From Alteribacillus persepolensis (GTDB lineage Bacteria; Bacillota; Bacilli; Bacillales; Marinococcaceae): a stretch of 64,000 nucleotides of DNA. The DNA lies in contig NZ_FNDK01000010.1 in assembly GCF_900099605.1 (NCBI RefSeq), positions 50,998-114,997 of the forward strand, given 5' to 3'. The notes under the pieces were generated by a model. The model saw only the letters and a list, made by a program, of their open reading frames with translations. It was not told the origin of the DNA and did no database searches. Below are positions 1 to 8,703 of this stretch, one piece after another. Position numbers and translations under genes: made by a program. The number at the start of each line of letters is the position of its first letter. Within the stretch, counting starts at the first letter, position 1.

Positions 1-1
1 G

Positions 2-433
2 CCGGCATCGCTTGAGCAGCACACTCATATCAGAAATCCACGTCTTGTCATGCCGGGCGTGATTGCATTTGAGCATGCCAGCTTTTCTAGTTACGAAGAG
101 GCAGAAGACGACATGCAAGAAATTACGGCACAAATCGCGAAGAGCAGTGATATCCAAGGGTGTCCGCTCTTTATCCTAACCGATGACAGCAACTTTTTAG
201 CGGAAACATTAGCCAATTTCTTATGGGTAACTTTCACACGAAGTAATCCATCACACGATATCTATGGAATCAACAGTTTCTATAAAAACAAGCACTGGGG
301 CTGCGACAATATGATTATTGATGCCCGCATCAAAACACATCACGCACCGCCTTTAGTGCCGGATGACAATGTGGAAAACAACGTGGAGCGCTTTTTCCAA
401 AAAGGAGCAAGCTTATATAATGTCGATGTTTAA
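2..433 (+). CDS. UbiD-family decarboxylase, C-terminal part (5' truncated by window edge)
   Basis: An open frame runs in from the window edge and supplies about 143 residues. They match the C-terminal part of UbiD-type, prenylated-FMN-dependent decarboxylases: a stretch like FILTDDSNFLAETLANFLW followed by a TRSNPSHDI segment corresponds to the family's 'DDDxDp..evlWal.tRxdP' region, and MIIDARIKT matches the usual 'iDAT.K' near the C-terminus. UbiD enzymes decarboxylate aromatic or alpha,beta-unsaturated acids. The substrate cannot be told from this fragment. A methionine at position 50 is internal to the family alignment and is not the start. The frame ends just before a strong palindromic terminator. 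Confidence 0.72.
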   Translation, partial: PASLEQHTHIRNPRLVMPGVIAFEHASFSSYEEAEDDMQEITAQIAKSSDIQGCPLFILTDDSNFLAETLANFLWVTFTRSNPSHDIYGINSFYKNKHWGCDNMIIDARIKTHHAPPLVPDDNVENNVERFFQKGASLYNVDV

Positions 434-438
434 CATAG

Positions 439-480
439 AAAAGGAGTTATTCGAGCTGTACAGCTCGAATAACTCCTTTT
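439..480. terminator. Bidirectional intrinsic terminator (perfect 42-bp palindrome)
   Basis: Two 21-base arms meet at 459/460 (centre GCTGTACAGC). The outer arms begin AAAAGGAG and end CTCCTTTT, giving a T-run on both strands. It lies between the convergent UbiD-type gene and the metallo-hydrolase gene and would serve both. Confidence 0.9.
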
Positions 481-505
481 TAAGCATTTGCGCTTTTCGC
501 GTGTA

Positions 506-1327
506 TTACACAAACCTGCCGTGGTCGGGAATGGCGATTTCATCAAAGCGGCGGACAAGCGTATCCAATGCGCCGCTTAACTCTTCTCCTTCCATTGGCA
601 GACCATGGCCGGTTACCGCTATGGCTGGATGGAGTGCCTGAAGTGTTTCTACCGACGTGCGGGCTTTTTCCCAATCCGTCGTTAAATAGCGCGGCGGTCC
701 GCTGATTTCTTTTTCCTGCATCATCACTTTAAATAAAGATTCTTGTTTGACGGTCACAAATGCATCTCCAGCAACTAACAGCCGGTCCTGCTCATGAAAA
801 AATGAAACATGGCCAGGTGTATGTCCAGGTGTGTGCACCCATTTCCAGCCTTCCATGAAAGGAACGCTTTCGTCTTCTGGCAAAGGTTGTACGCTTGTTC
901 CAACGTCAATACCTTCATTTGGAAACATGCGCGACATTTTGGCAACGAGTCCGCCTTCGACACTGTTATCGGGCTCGGGATAATCTTTTTTGCCAGTGAG
1001 ATACGGTAATTCTTGTTCATGTGCATAAACAGGGACGTTCCAAGCATCAATAAGTTCTTCCAGCGCACCAACGTGGTCAAAATGGCCGTGTGTTAACACG
1101 ATTGCTTGCGGCTTGTGATCCTCTCCGAAGTGCTCTTTGGCAGTTGCTTGAATAATATCAGCAGAAGCCGGCATGCCAGCATCTATTAATATCCACTCTT
1201 TTGAGCGGTTTGGAATCTCATAAAAACAAAGGTTCACGACTTGGTTCGTCAAGAAAAACAAATGCTTGGTTACGTCTTTTTCCATTCCGTTGGTAACAGA
1301 TGTAACAGGCAGTAATGTATCGGTCAT
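506..1327 (-). CDS. Metallo-beta-lactamase-fold hydrolase
   Basis: The protein has 273 residues. The zinc-binding motif HGHFDH is at about 80-85, followed by the later family motifs GHTPGHV, GDAF and GHG, so the dinuclear metal site looks complete. Such single-domain proteins hydrolyse thioesters, lactones or similar esters in the cytoplasm; the substrate is not evident. The start at 1327 is chosen because GGAGGAG lies 6 bases upstream of this ATG, while the more upstream ATG (1333) abuts the Shine-Dalgarno. No signal peptide. It is a single gene, convergent with the UbiD-type gene. Confidence 0.85.
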   Translation of the reverse strand: MTDTLLPVTSVTNGMEKDVTKHLFFLTNQVVNLCFYEIPNRSKEWILIDAGMPASADIIQATAKEHFGEDHKPQAIVLTHGHFDHVGALEELIDAWNVPVYAHEQELPYLTGKKDYPEPDNSVEGGLVAKMSRMFPNEGIDVGTSVQPLPEDESVPFMEGWKWVHTPGHTPGHVSFFHEQDRLLVAGDAFVTVKQESLFKVMMQEKEISGPPRYLTTDWEKARTSVETLQALHPAIAVTGHGLPMEGEELSGALDTLVRRFDEIAIPDHGRFV

Positions 1328-1461
1328 AATCATCTCCTCCAACAATCAAGATAGTATTACTGTTTGTAGGAATGCATGGAATTAATCGAAAGCAGAAAAA
1401 TAAATAAATGCGCCAAACTGGCACAAAGTAAAAAAGAGACATACAAAGGAGAGTGGTAAAA

Positions 1462-1779
1462 ATGATACGACGTACATGGAAAAAAGGCATCGGGGCACTG
1501 CTTGCGGTTTGTCTTCTGTTCGGTGCAGCCGGGTACGCAGAAGCAAATGAAATGCATGGGGAAGTTAGAAATGTTGAATTAACCGAAGAGCAAAAAGAAG
1601 CACTTGCAGATTTGCACAAAGATATCATCGAAAAGAAAAAAGTGCTGATCGACAAATACGTAGAATATGGAATGATTCCAGAAGACAAACAGGAAAAGAT
1701 AAAAGCTCATTTGGATGACCGATACAATCGTCTGTTAGAAAATAATTTTCAGCCGCTGCGTGTACGAAAGCATGGCTGA
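1462..1779 (+). CDS. YckD-like secreted protein (DUF2680 family)
   Basis: The protein has 105 residues. An N-terminal signal peptide is visible: basic start (MIRRTWKKG), hydrophobic ALLAVCLLFGAAG, then an AEA-type cleavage region. The mature part carries the family pattern LTEEQKEALADLHKDI, an IDKYVEYGMI segment and IKAHLDDRYNRL, which is the DUF2680/YckD signature. Function is unknown; it is probably exported. AAAGGAG sits about 10 bases before the ATG; an upstream GTG (1453) overlaps the Shine-Dalgarno and is unlikely. Confidence 0.8.
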   Translation: MIRRTWKKGIGALLAVCLLFGAAGYAEANEMHGEVRNVELTEEQKEALADLHKDIIEKKKVLIDKYVEYGMIPEDKQEKIKAHLDDRYNRLLENNFQPLRVRKHG

Positions 1780-1782
1780 ATG

Positions 1783-1828
1783 AAAAGCGAGCACGGCCGT
1801 TTGACGGTTGTGCCCGCTTTTTTTTAAA
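1783..1828 (+). terminator. Intrinsic terminator after the YckD-like gene
   Basis: AAGCGAGCACGGCCG pairs, with a few G-U pairs, with CGGTTGTGCCCGCTT across a TTGA loop, followed by eight T. Confidence 0.85.
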
Positions 1829-1860
1829 AGATAGGTAAAGCTATAAAAGTTCGGCGCCTT

Positions 1861-1985
1861 CATGGTCCAGAAAAAGCGCCTGCTCGCTCGAGGTTCCTTC
1901 GGTCCGTCCATGGAAAGCAAAAGTCAGCTTTCCATAAGCCGGCCCTCCAGGACTTGTCGCTCGTGAGTACGGCGCTTGCGCTTTT
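1861..1985. repeat. Dispersed intergenic repeat, copy 1
   Basis: This stretch shares with 62624-62725 the words CATGGTCCAG, a 19-base identity AAGCGCCTGCTCGCTCGAG (1874-1892), a CAGCTTTCCATA block and CAGGACTTG in the same order and orientation. A shorter related piece is at about 5531-5581. It lies between genes and carries no open frame of note. Confidence 0.75.
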
Positions 1986-1987
1986 CG

Positions 1988-2572
1988 TTAGTCATCATAT
2001 GAAATGACGATAATTTCTCCTGTTTGTGCATCCACTTCTACTTCAGCTTCGCCGCGTTCGGTATGAAGTTCTACTTCATAATAGAACATGCCATCATCTT
2101 CATCTCGTTCGATTTCATCAATAGTACCGCCGACTTCGTTTAGAGCAATTTGTTTTGCTTCTTCTATACTGATAGCAAACCGGCTTTGCAAAGAAGAACT
2201 TTCGTTTGCATCATCAGTCGATGACGTCTCGTTTTGGCTGTTTTGATCGGTTTCCCTTTGTTTGCTGGTGCGTATTTTTTCTTTTTCATCGAGTTTTAAT
2301 ACGTCGCCGCTGGCTGCATCAAGTTTTAATTCATATTTATATTCTTCACCGACGATCTCCATTTCATAGACGTCTTTTCCATTTTCACGTTCACGTTCAA
2401 TTTCTGTCACTTCTCCAGGATATTGTGTTTGAATCTGTTGTTTTGCTTCTTCTACATTCAAATTGCTGCCGCTTTGATGTGCATCGTCCGCGGAAGCAGA
2501 AAACTGCTGCACACCAACCGCCACGAGTCCGAGTACCGTCACACAAGCCGTTGCAATAACAAATTTTTTCAT
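1988..2572 (-). CDS. Exported PepSY-domain protein (two PepSY repeats, YkoI-like)
   Basis: The protein has 194 residues: an N-terminal signal or anchor (MKKFVIATACVTVLGLVAVG), a first PepSY domain (about 40-110, with VEEAKQQIQ and YKYELKLDAASGDVL), a Ser/Thr/Asn/Glu-rich linker, and a second PepSY domain at the C-terminus (ISIEEAKQIALNEVGG and EVEVDAQTGEII). PepSY domains are extracytoplasmic and thought to restrain proteases or sense the envelope. GGAGGAG lies just before this ATG; longer readings would run back into the kinase gene. It follows the regulator and kinase genes on the same strand, as ykoI follows ykoG-ykoH in Bacillus subtilis. Confidence 0.85.
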   Translation of the reverse strand: MKKFVIATACVTVLGLVAVGVQQFSASADDAHQSGSNLNVEEAKQQIQTQYPGEVTEIERERENGKDVYEMEIVGEEYKYELKLDAASGDVLKLDEKEKIRTSKQRETDQNSQNETSSTDDANESSSLQSRFAISIEEAKQIALNEVGGTIDEIERDEDDGMFYYEVELHTERGEAEVEVDAQTGEIIVISYDD

Positions 2573-2675
2573 GGGGAGCTCCTCCTTTATTGTGTACAGC
2601 TTCATCATACCCGTGCGAGATGAAAAGCTTCTTAAACGAAGATTAACATTTGATGAGAAAATCATAAAAAACGGA

Positions 2676-4025
2676 TTATTTTGGGAGGTCGATAATAAAT
2701 GATGTGCCGTTAGGCGGTTCGCTTTCAATTGAAATAGTCCCTTGATGCGCATGAATGATTGCCCATGCGATGGAAAGGCCTAGGCCAGTGCCGCCGGTAG
2801 TGCGGCTGCGTGCTTTATCCAAGCGGTAAAAGCGGTCAAAAATTTTGGGCTGTTCTTCTTTTGGAATGCCTGGTCCGTGATCGTCCACCGACAGCTCGAT
2901 GTTCGTATCACCTTCCATTACCCGAACGGTCACGTCACTATCGCTGTATTTTAACGCATTATCGAGCAAAATGTATATTACTTGTTTTAATTTTTCTTTA
3001 TCCCCATGATAAAGAAGAGAGTCTTCACGGCTTTGTACGGTGATATGACGCTCATACGAACGAGAAAACGAGGTAACAGCAGTTCTTGCCATAGCAATGA
3101 CATCAAAAGTTTCTCGTTCCATCGCTCCGGTGGATTCGTCTTTAGCAAGCATCAGCATCTGTTCGGTGATTTTTTTCATGCGCTCACTTTCTGATAATAT
3201 CGCTTGTATCGCTTCTGCCATAACGTCTGGTTTGCTCGTTCCCCAGCGTTTTAACAACCGTGTATAGCTGTCAATAATAGACAACGGTGTTTTCAGTTCA
3301 TGGGAAGCGTCTGACACGAAGTGTTGCTGTTTTTCAAAGTTTTCTTCCAAGCGGTCAATCATACGGTTAAATGTTGCATTCATTTCATATATCTCATCTT
3401 TAGACATATCTTCGATGTTTATTTTTTTCAATTCACCGCGCTGTTCAATGTCTTGCATAGTACGGGCAGTAGATCGGATAGGCCGCAAAAATAATTCACT
3501 CAATAACCGCCCGCCCAGGAAAGTTGGCAGCAAAATAAATAACGAAGCCAAAAACAAGACGAGCTGCAGCGTTTCCATGTTATTTTCCAATGCTTCGAAA
3601 TGTTCGCTTACCTCAAGTGTGACCACCTGCCCGTCACTCCAAATGACTGGCTCGTATATAATGCCAAATCGTTCCCCTTCATCGGTTTGAACGAGACTGG
3701 CTTGTGCTTCTGTGGTGAATGTATAAGAGATTAATGAGGGGAAGCGGTTTTCTTTTGTCAATGTAAAAAGTGTCGTTTCATCCCTTGTAATTACCCGGAT
3801 CATCCCATTAGAGGGTAAATAGGCATTTAAAAGATTTTCCACATCAACATGTTCATCTGTTTGGTGCAGAGCCTCAACTAACGCATTCGTTTGTGTTTGC
3901 AGTCTGTTTAACTCTGAGTCAGAAGAAACTTGGTTAAAGAGAACATAAATAGCTGTGTTCGCAGCCATTAATACGAAAAACATAGCAATGGCCGCATACA
4001 GCTGCATTTTTGTTTTAATTTTCAT
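2676..4025 (-). CDS. Sensor histidine kinase (YkoH/ArlS-like)
   Basis: The protein has 449 residues. Transmembrane helix 1 is at about 8-30, an extracytoplasmic sensor region follows to about 150, and helix 2 is at about 153-172. Then come a HAMP linker, HisKA with phospho-acceptor His in SHELKTPLS (about H242), and a HATPase domain with an N-box (LLDNALKYS) and G-boxes (DHGPGIP and GGTGLGLSI). The gene starts one base after the response regulator stop codon, with GAAAGG as ribosome binding site, so the pair is co-transcribed and probably translationally coupled. The signal is unknown; the PepSY protein encoded next door may modulate it. Confidence 0.9.
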   Translation of the reverse strand: MKIKTKMQLYAAIAMFFVLMAANTAIYVLFNQVSSDSELNRLQTQTNALVEALHQTDEHVDVENLLNAYLPSNGMIRVITRDETTLFTLTKENRFPSLISYTFTTEAQASLVQTDEGERFGIIYEPVIWSDGQVVTLEVSEHFEALENNMETLQLVLFLASLFILLPTFLGGRLLSELFLRPIRSTARTMQDIEQRGELKKINIEDMSKDEIYEMNATFNRMIDRLEENFEKQQHFVSDASHELKTPLSIIDSYTRLLKRWGTSKPDVMAEAIQAILSESERMKKITEQMLMLAKDESTGAMERETFDVIAMARTAVTSFSRSYERHITVQSREDSLLYHGDKEKLKQVIYILLDNALKYSDSDVTVRVMEGDTNIELSVDDHGPGIPKEEQPKIFDRFYRLDKARSRTTGGTGLGLSIAWAIIHAHQGTISIESEPPNGTSFIIDLPK

Positions 4026-4026
4026 G

Positions 4027-4722
4027 TTATGTACCTTTCATTTGATAGCCGACGCCGCGAACCGTATGAATTAAGGGAGTAGAAAAACCGGTGTCGATTT
4101 TTTTGCGCAAGTAGCGAATATACACGTCAACAACATTTGTATCACCTGCATAATCAAAACCCCAAACACTTTCAAGCAGCTGATCACGGGTTAACACTTG
4201 ATTTTTATTTCGTAAAAAATATACTAAAAGGTCAAATTCACGCGGGGTGACTTCAATGTGCCTGTCTTCGCGTATAATGTCACGCGTGTTGACATGGACG
4301 GTCAACGTGTCGATTGTCAGTACTTCCACCTTTGCTGAGTGGGCTGTATTTGCAGTATTTGTGCGAAGCTGGGCACGAATGCGTGCGAGCAGCTCCTCGG
4401 TTTCAAACGGTTTTGTTACATAGTCGTTGGCACCAAGGTCAAGGCCGCTGACTTTATCGGACACTTCATCTTTAGCGGTCAGCATAATAACTGGCGTATG
4501 TTGATGGCGGCGGCGAAAACGGCGGAGGATTTCCATTCCGCTCATTTCGGGAAGCATCACATCTAAAAGCAGCAAATCATATGAACCAGTTAGCGCTTCT
4601 TCTAAGCCATCTTTTCCGTTGTATGCAGCCTGAACGGCATACCCTTCATATTCAAGCTCAAGCGTTAACACACGAGCCAGTTTTTCTTCGTCTTCGATAA
4701 CGAGAATGGTGTGTTCTGGCAT
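4027..4722 (-). CDS. OmpR/PhoB-family response regulator (YkoG/ArlR-like)
   Basis: The protein has 231 residues. The receiver domain has acidic residues near position 11, phospho-acceptor D54 in LLLLDVMLP, T82 in the LTAKD segment, and K104 in TKPFE. The C-terminal winged helix (about 130-228) includes VTPREFDLLVYFL and VRGVGYQM. It is the cognate partner of the adjacent kinase. GGGGGAGAAAG precedes the ATG. The leading position of the regulator before kinase and PepSY protein suggests autoregulation from a promoter upstream of 4722. Confidence 0.92.
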   Translation of the reverse strand: MPEHTILVIEDEEKLARVLTLELEYEGYAVQAAYNGKDGLEEALTGSYDLLLLDVMLPEMSGMEILRRFRRRHQHTPVIMLTAKDEVSDKVSGLDLGANDYVTKPFETEELLARIRAQLRTNTANTAHSAKVEVLTIDTLTVHVNTRDIIREDRHIEVTPREFDLLVYFLRNKNQVLTRDQLLESVWGFDYAGDTNVVDVYIRYLRKKIDTGFSTPLIHTVRGVGYQMKGT

Positions 4723-4921
4723 CTTTCTCCCCCTTATAGTGAATACAATTGTTACCCATATCTTACAAGAAATTCATTTGCTTGAGTATGGAAAAACAAA
4801 AGCAGGAAAGGAGTTTTTTCTAACGAATAGAAATAGAGGATGTTATCCTTTCATGGATAATACAGATTGACAGCCGCTGTATAAGGGGCATTACTTCATT
4901 GTGTTGGAAAGGAAGGTTGTT

Positions 4922-5137
4922 ATGGCACAGACCACATCCAAACCAGCCTTAGGTTTTATCGGTTCTCTTTTGTTATTTATTTGGGGGATCTATCGTTTGT
5001 CGACCATTACCTATGATTCCTATGTGTGGCTCATTCCGCTTCTATTTACCGCTGCAGGTGCAATAGGCATTGTGTCCAATACCATCTATTACCGGCGTGC
5101 CAAACGGTCAAAGGCATTTGAGGCTCCGCCGAAATAA
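4922..5137 (+). CDS. Small two-helix membrane protein of unknown function
   Basis: The protein has 71 residues with two hydrophobic segments (about 13-27 and 38-58) and a basic tail (YYRRAKRSKAF). GGAAAGGAAGG lies 6 bases before this ATG; the upstream ATG-like start at 4901 has no such site. A TTGACA hexamer sits about 50 bases upstream. I do not recognise a family. Confidence 0.6.
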   Translation: MAQTTSKPALGFIGSLLLFIWGIYRLSTITYDSYVWLIPLLFTAAGAIGIVSNTIYYRRAKRSKAFEAPPK

Positions 5138-6079
5138 ATATGTCATGCGAGGCTGGCCCAAATCTAAAACAGGTTACTCCAAAGCCAGACAACAAGATTT
5201 GAAAGTATAGGCCAAGCGTCATCAACATACGGAGACTCCCTGCAGGACGTCGGCTGAGACCAGCCGCATCGTGCGCCGATGCCGACACTAGCACGTCCTG
5301 TGCGTCAAAGCACGAGCTGAAGGTTCGCTTGGTAATGGGATTTTCTTTACCAAGTTAAAGCTGTGCCTGCGGAACGCGCAGGATGTTGACGGAGCTATGA
5401 TAGAAATGGCTAGGATAGACAAATAATCCGAACTGATTTTGATAAATCGTTCGGATTCTTTCGTCGTTCGTATTCTTATGTCCCAGCTTTTTTTAATAGA
5501 AAAGTGTACATATTTGGAGGTTTTATTGTCTGGCACAAACGCCTGCTTGCTTGAGGTTCCTGCGGTTCATCCTTGAAGGGCGTGTATGCTTTTTGAAAAA
5601 TTAATAATAAATATAGAGTTTAACAATATATTAATACGGATAAATAGAAAAAGAATCGACTGGAGACATTCGGATTGTGTTCGGCATGGCAGGTGCACGA
5701 CACCATCTCTGTGATAATATCGGTCACATAAGAAAAGGATGAAAGCAGAGCACAAGGAAAAAGATACAGGCATCCTTGTCAATTTTGTGACAACGGTGCC
5801 TTTTTCCACGTGCGAGCAACAGGATGAAAAGCTTGATTTTTGCGTTGTTCATTGGAATGTACTTCCAGTAACCTAGAGATTTTCCCATACTTTTTTACAC
5901 AAATGTAGTGATATTTCATGAAAGGTATATAGTGAACTGGTGGCGGTTGTGATATAATTCTGGAAGTCAACTAAATAAAGGTGTTTTTTCTGTAATTTTT
6001 ATTTTAAGAAAGTAAATAGAAGGTAAACAAGTATAAAGAAAGATGTTCTAGTTTCGTTAGTAGCTAGGAGGGCTTGAAC
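5138..6079. other. 942-base intergenic region with repeat-like sequence
   Basis: No convincing gene was found on either strand; the open frames here lack ribosome binding sites and family features. About 5231-5335 (GGAGACTCCCTGCAGGACG onward) resembles Bacillaceae interspersed repeats, and 5531-5581 is a partial copy of the repeat at 1861. The last 130 bases are AT-rich, with TATAAT at 5953-5958, and probably hold the promoter for tagD. Confidence 0.5.
5531..5581. repeat. Dispersed intergenic repeat, partial copy 2
   Basis: ACGCCTGCTTGCTTGAGG followed by TTCCTGCGG is close to GCGCCTGCTCGCTCGAGG followed by TTCCTTCGG in copy 1. Only the left part is preserved. Confidence 0.55.
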
Positions 6080-6478
6080 ATGAAAAAAGTCATTACGTAT
6101 GGAACATTTGATTTACTGCATTGGGGTCATATTAATATATTAAAGCGCGCGAAAGCGTTAGGAGATTATCTCATTGTGGCGATCTCCACTGATGAATTTA
6201 ACGAACTAAAAAATAAAAAAGCATATTATCCTTATGAGCAACGAAAAATGATTTTAGAAGCGGTTCGCTATGTAGATGAAGTAATACCAGAGAAAAAGTG
6301 GGAACAGAAAGTGGAAGATATTGTTCACCACAATGTGGACACGCTCGTCATGGGAGATGACTGGGAAGGCAAGTTTGATTACTTGAAGCCGTACTGTGAA
6401 GTCGTTTATCTGCCGAGAACGGCAAATATCTCCACGACAAAAATAAAGCAAGAACTGCTTCTTGCCAATGCGTATTAA
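6080..6478 (+). CDS. tagD: Glycerol-3-phosphate cytidylyltransferase
   Basis: The protein has 132 residues, the normal length for TagD. It makes CDP-glycerol from CTP and glycerol-3-phosphate for wall teichoic acid polymerisation in the cytoplasm. The nucleotidyltransferase HxGH motif is HWGH at 14-17, and a late RTANISTT segment matches the family's RTEGISTT signature. TAGGAGGG lies 7 bases before the ATG. It heads a cluster with a glycerophosphotransferase and the TagGH exporter. A weak hairpin (AAGAAAAGAGGG ... CTCTCTTTTTC) follows and may attenuate readthrough. Confidence 0.95.
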   Translation: MKKVITYGTFDLLHWGHINILKRAKALGDYLIVAISTDEFNELKNKKAYYPYEQRKMILEAVRYVDEVIPEKKWEQKVEDIVHHNVDTLVMGDDWEGKFDYLKPYCEVVYLPRTANISTTKIKQELLLANAY

Positions 6479-6587
6479 AGAAAAGAGGGTGCTGCTCTCT
6501 TTTTCTTTTTTGTTTCTCGGAAAAAAAACGTATATAATAGACCAAGCAGTATTGCTGTTACGATTCTCTATAGCAGAAGGGTATTGA

Positions 6588-7835
6588 ATGTATATGCTGA
6601 AACGTTGGAAAAAATGGAAAAAGAAATGGAAGAAAAGAACGAAAAAAAAATGGAATAAGCTAAGGAAATCGAAAAAAATGCGCCGTTTTTACCGTAATAT
6701 CTCTATGATCGCCGGGCGTTTGCCAAAAAAGAAAAATATTATTGTGTTTGAGAGTTTTTTGGGCAAACAATACAGCTGCAACCCGCGGGCTGTTTATGAA
6801 ACGCTAAAACAACAAGATAGAAATTATATTTACTACTGGAGCATTGACCACCGCTTTAAATCACGTTTTGATGAGCACGGTGTACAAACCATTACCCGGT
6901 TTACGCTGAAATGGTTTATTGTCATGATGCGGGCGAAATACTGGGTGTTTAACAGCCGGCTGCCAAAATGGATCGCCAAGCCGAATGACACCGTGTATTT
7001 ACAGACATGGCACGGTACACCGCTCAAAAAACTGGCGCTTGATATGGATGAAGTGTATATGCCGGGAACGACAACTGATATGTATAAGCGCAATTTTGTA
7101 GCAGAAGCGAGCCGCTGGGATTATCTCGTATCACCAAACCACTATTCATCGGAGATATTTGAACGGGCATTTGATTTTAATCAGCAGCTTTTAGAGACGG
7201 GATATCCGAGAAATGATTATTTGTTTCATTATACAGAGGAAGATGCGGCAAGAATAAAAGAGAGGCTCGGTATTCCGGAAGGCAAAAAAGTGGTGCTGTA
7301 TGCGCCGACTTGGCGTGACAATGAGTATCACTTTATTGGAAAATATAAATTTGCCGTACAGATGGATATGGACAAAATGTATCAAGAGCTCGGAGATGAC
7401 TATGTGGTTGTGTTCCGTCTCCATTATCTTGTTTCTGATAAATTGGATTTAAGCGGATATGAAGGGTTTGCAGTGGATGGCTCGAATTATCCTGATATCC
7501 GGGATTTATATATTATCGGTGATATATTAATGACTGATTATTCGTCGGTCATGTTTGACTACGGTGTTCTCAAGCGCCCAATGATTTTTTATGTCTATGA
7601 TATCGAAAACTACCGCGACCAGCTGAGAGGCTTTTATTTTGATTTTGAAAAGGAAGCACCAGGTCCGCTGGTAACGACAACGGACGAAATCATTCAAGAA
7701 ATCAAACAAGCCGATACAATTCGAAGCCGCTACAAAGACCACATTGACTGGTTTGAACAAACATTTCATTCTTTAGAGGATGGAAAGGCCTCAGAACGTG
7801 TGATCAGCCGCGTGTTTGACAGGACGGAAGCATAA
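6588..7835 (+). CDS. CDP-glycerol:glycerophosphate glycerophosphotransferase (TagB/TagF family, single domain)
   Basis: The protein has 415 residues. A strikingly Lys/Arg/Trp-rich N-terminal tail (about 1-35) would bind the anionic inner membrane face. The rest is the Glyphos_transf domain, with family blocks WHGTPLKKLALD (about 141-152), YAPTWRDN and LMTDYSSVMFDY. Such enzymes add the first (TagB) or later (TagF) glycerol-phosphate units to the undecaprenyl-linked teichoic acid precursor. Its length is like TagB or a single-domain polymerase, not the 746-residue B. subtilis TagF; which activity it has cannot be decided here. The start has AGAAGGG 6 bases upstream. Confidence 0.88.
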   Translation: MYMLKRWKKWKKKWKKRTKKKWNKLRKSKKMRRFYRNISMIAGRLPKKKNIIVFESFLGKQYSCNPRAVYETLKQQDRNYIYYWSIDHRFKSRFDEHGVQTITRFTLKWFIVMMRAKYWVFNSRLPKWIAKPNDTVYLQTWHGTPLKKLALDMDEVYMPGTTTDMYKRNFVAEASRWDYLVSPNHYSSEIFERAFDFNQQLLETGYPRNDYLFHYTEEDAARIKERLGIPEGKKVVLYAPTWRDNEYHFIGKYKFAVQMDMDKMYQELGDDYVVVFRLHYLVSDKLDLSGYEGFAVDGSNYPDIRDLYIIGDILMTDYSSVMFDYGVLKRPMIFYVYDIENYRDQLRGFYFDFEKEAPGPLVTTTDEIIQEIKQADTIRSRYKDHIDWFEQTFHSLEDGKASERVISRVFDRTEA

Positions 7836-7849
7836 AAGAAGGTATAACA

Positions 7850-8656
7850 ATGAAATCTGTTGTAACGATAATCAAAGAATTATGGGAGAGCATGTATTTA
7901 ATTAACCGCCTTGCTCTGTATGAAATAAAAATAAAACACAATAACAATTATTTGGGGCCGTTGTGGGAACTGATTACACCAGTGTTTTTCATTGCGATTT
8001 ATTGGTTTGTTTTTGGATATGGAATCCGTGATAACGAAGCAGTGGATGGTGTGCCATTTTTCAGTTGGATGACAGCAGGAATTACGATCTGGTTTTTTGT
8101 CCAGCCTGCTGTCACACAAGGGTCCAAAGCTATCTATACGAAAGTGCGCATGGTATCGAAAATGAGCTTTCCAACGAGTGTCATTCCGGCCTACGTTGTC
8201 ATATCGAAATTGTACCCGCATTTGTTTTTATTGTTTATTATTATGATTTATATGCAATTTGCTGGTCACCCGGTGAATATGTATTATGTACAGTTTCCGT
8301 ATTTTATTTTCAGCATGATTATGCTTGTGATTGCATTTGTGCTGATTTCTTCCACCATCACAACAGTTATTCGTGATGCACAGATGTTTATTCAGTCAAC
8401 AATACGTGTATTCTTATATTTAACACCGTTTTTATGGGTAACAAATGTATTGCCGGAGCGCATCCACGCATTGATGCAGCTAAACCCGTTATATTATTTA
8501 GTAGAAGGCTACCGAGCTGCCTTTTTTGGAGAGTCATGGTATTTGCTCGAACACGGGTGGTATACGCTCTATTTTTGGGGGCTTGTCGGTGTGCTGTTTG
8601 TAATCGGATCCGTACTGCATGTGCGCTTTCGCCGTCACTTTATTGACTTTTTATAA
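7850..8656 (+). CDS. tagG: Teichoic acid ABC exporter, permease subunit
   Basis: The protein has 268 residues (B. subtilis TagG has 275) with about six membrane helices, belonging to the ABC-2 polysaccharide/teichoic acid exporter class. The N-terminal amphipathic region (LYEIKIKHNNNYLGPLWELI) is the usual TagG/Wzm start. With TagH it flips teichoic acid across the membrane. It begins 14 bases after the glycerophosphotransferase and is followed by tagH. AAGAAGG precedes the ATG. Confidence 0.92.
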   Translation: MKSVVTIIKELWESMYLINRLALYEIKIKHNNNYLGPLWELITPVFFIAIYWFVFGYGIRDNEAVDGVPFFSWMTAGITIWFFVQPAVTQGSKAIYTKVRMVSKMSFPTSVIPAYVVISKLYPHLFLLFIIMIYMQFAGHPVNMYYVQFPYFIFSMIMLVIAFVLISSTITTVIRDAQMFIQSTIRVFLYLTPFLWVTNVLPERIHALMQLNPLYYLVEGYRAAFFGESWYLLEHGWYTLYFWGLVGVLFVIGSVLHVRFRRHFIDFL

Positions 8657-8703
8657 TGATGTATCACTTTTTCCGGGCGTAAATTAAAAACGGATGTGAT
8701 AAA

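Noticed and set aside
775..1080. Second minus-strand open frame inside the metallo-hydrolase gene
   Set aside because: It lies entirely within a well-supported gene in another frame and shows no family features.
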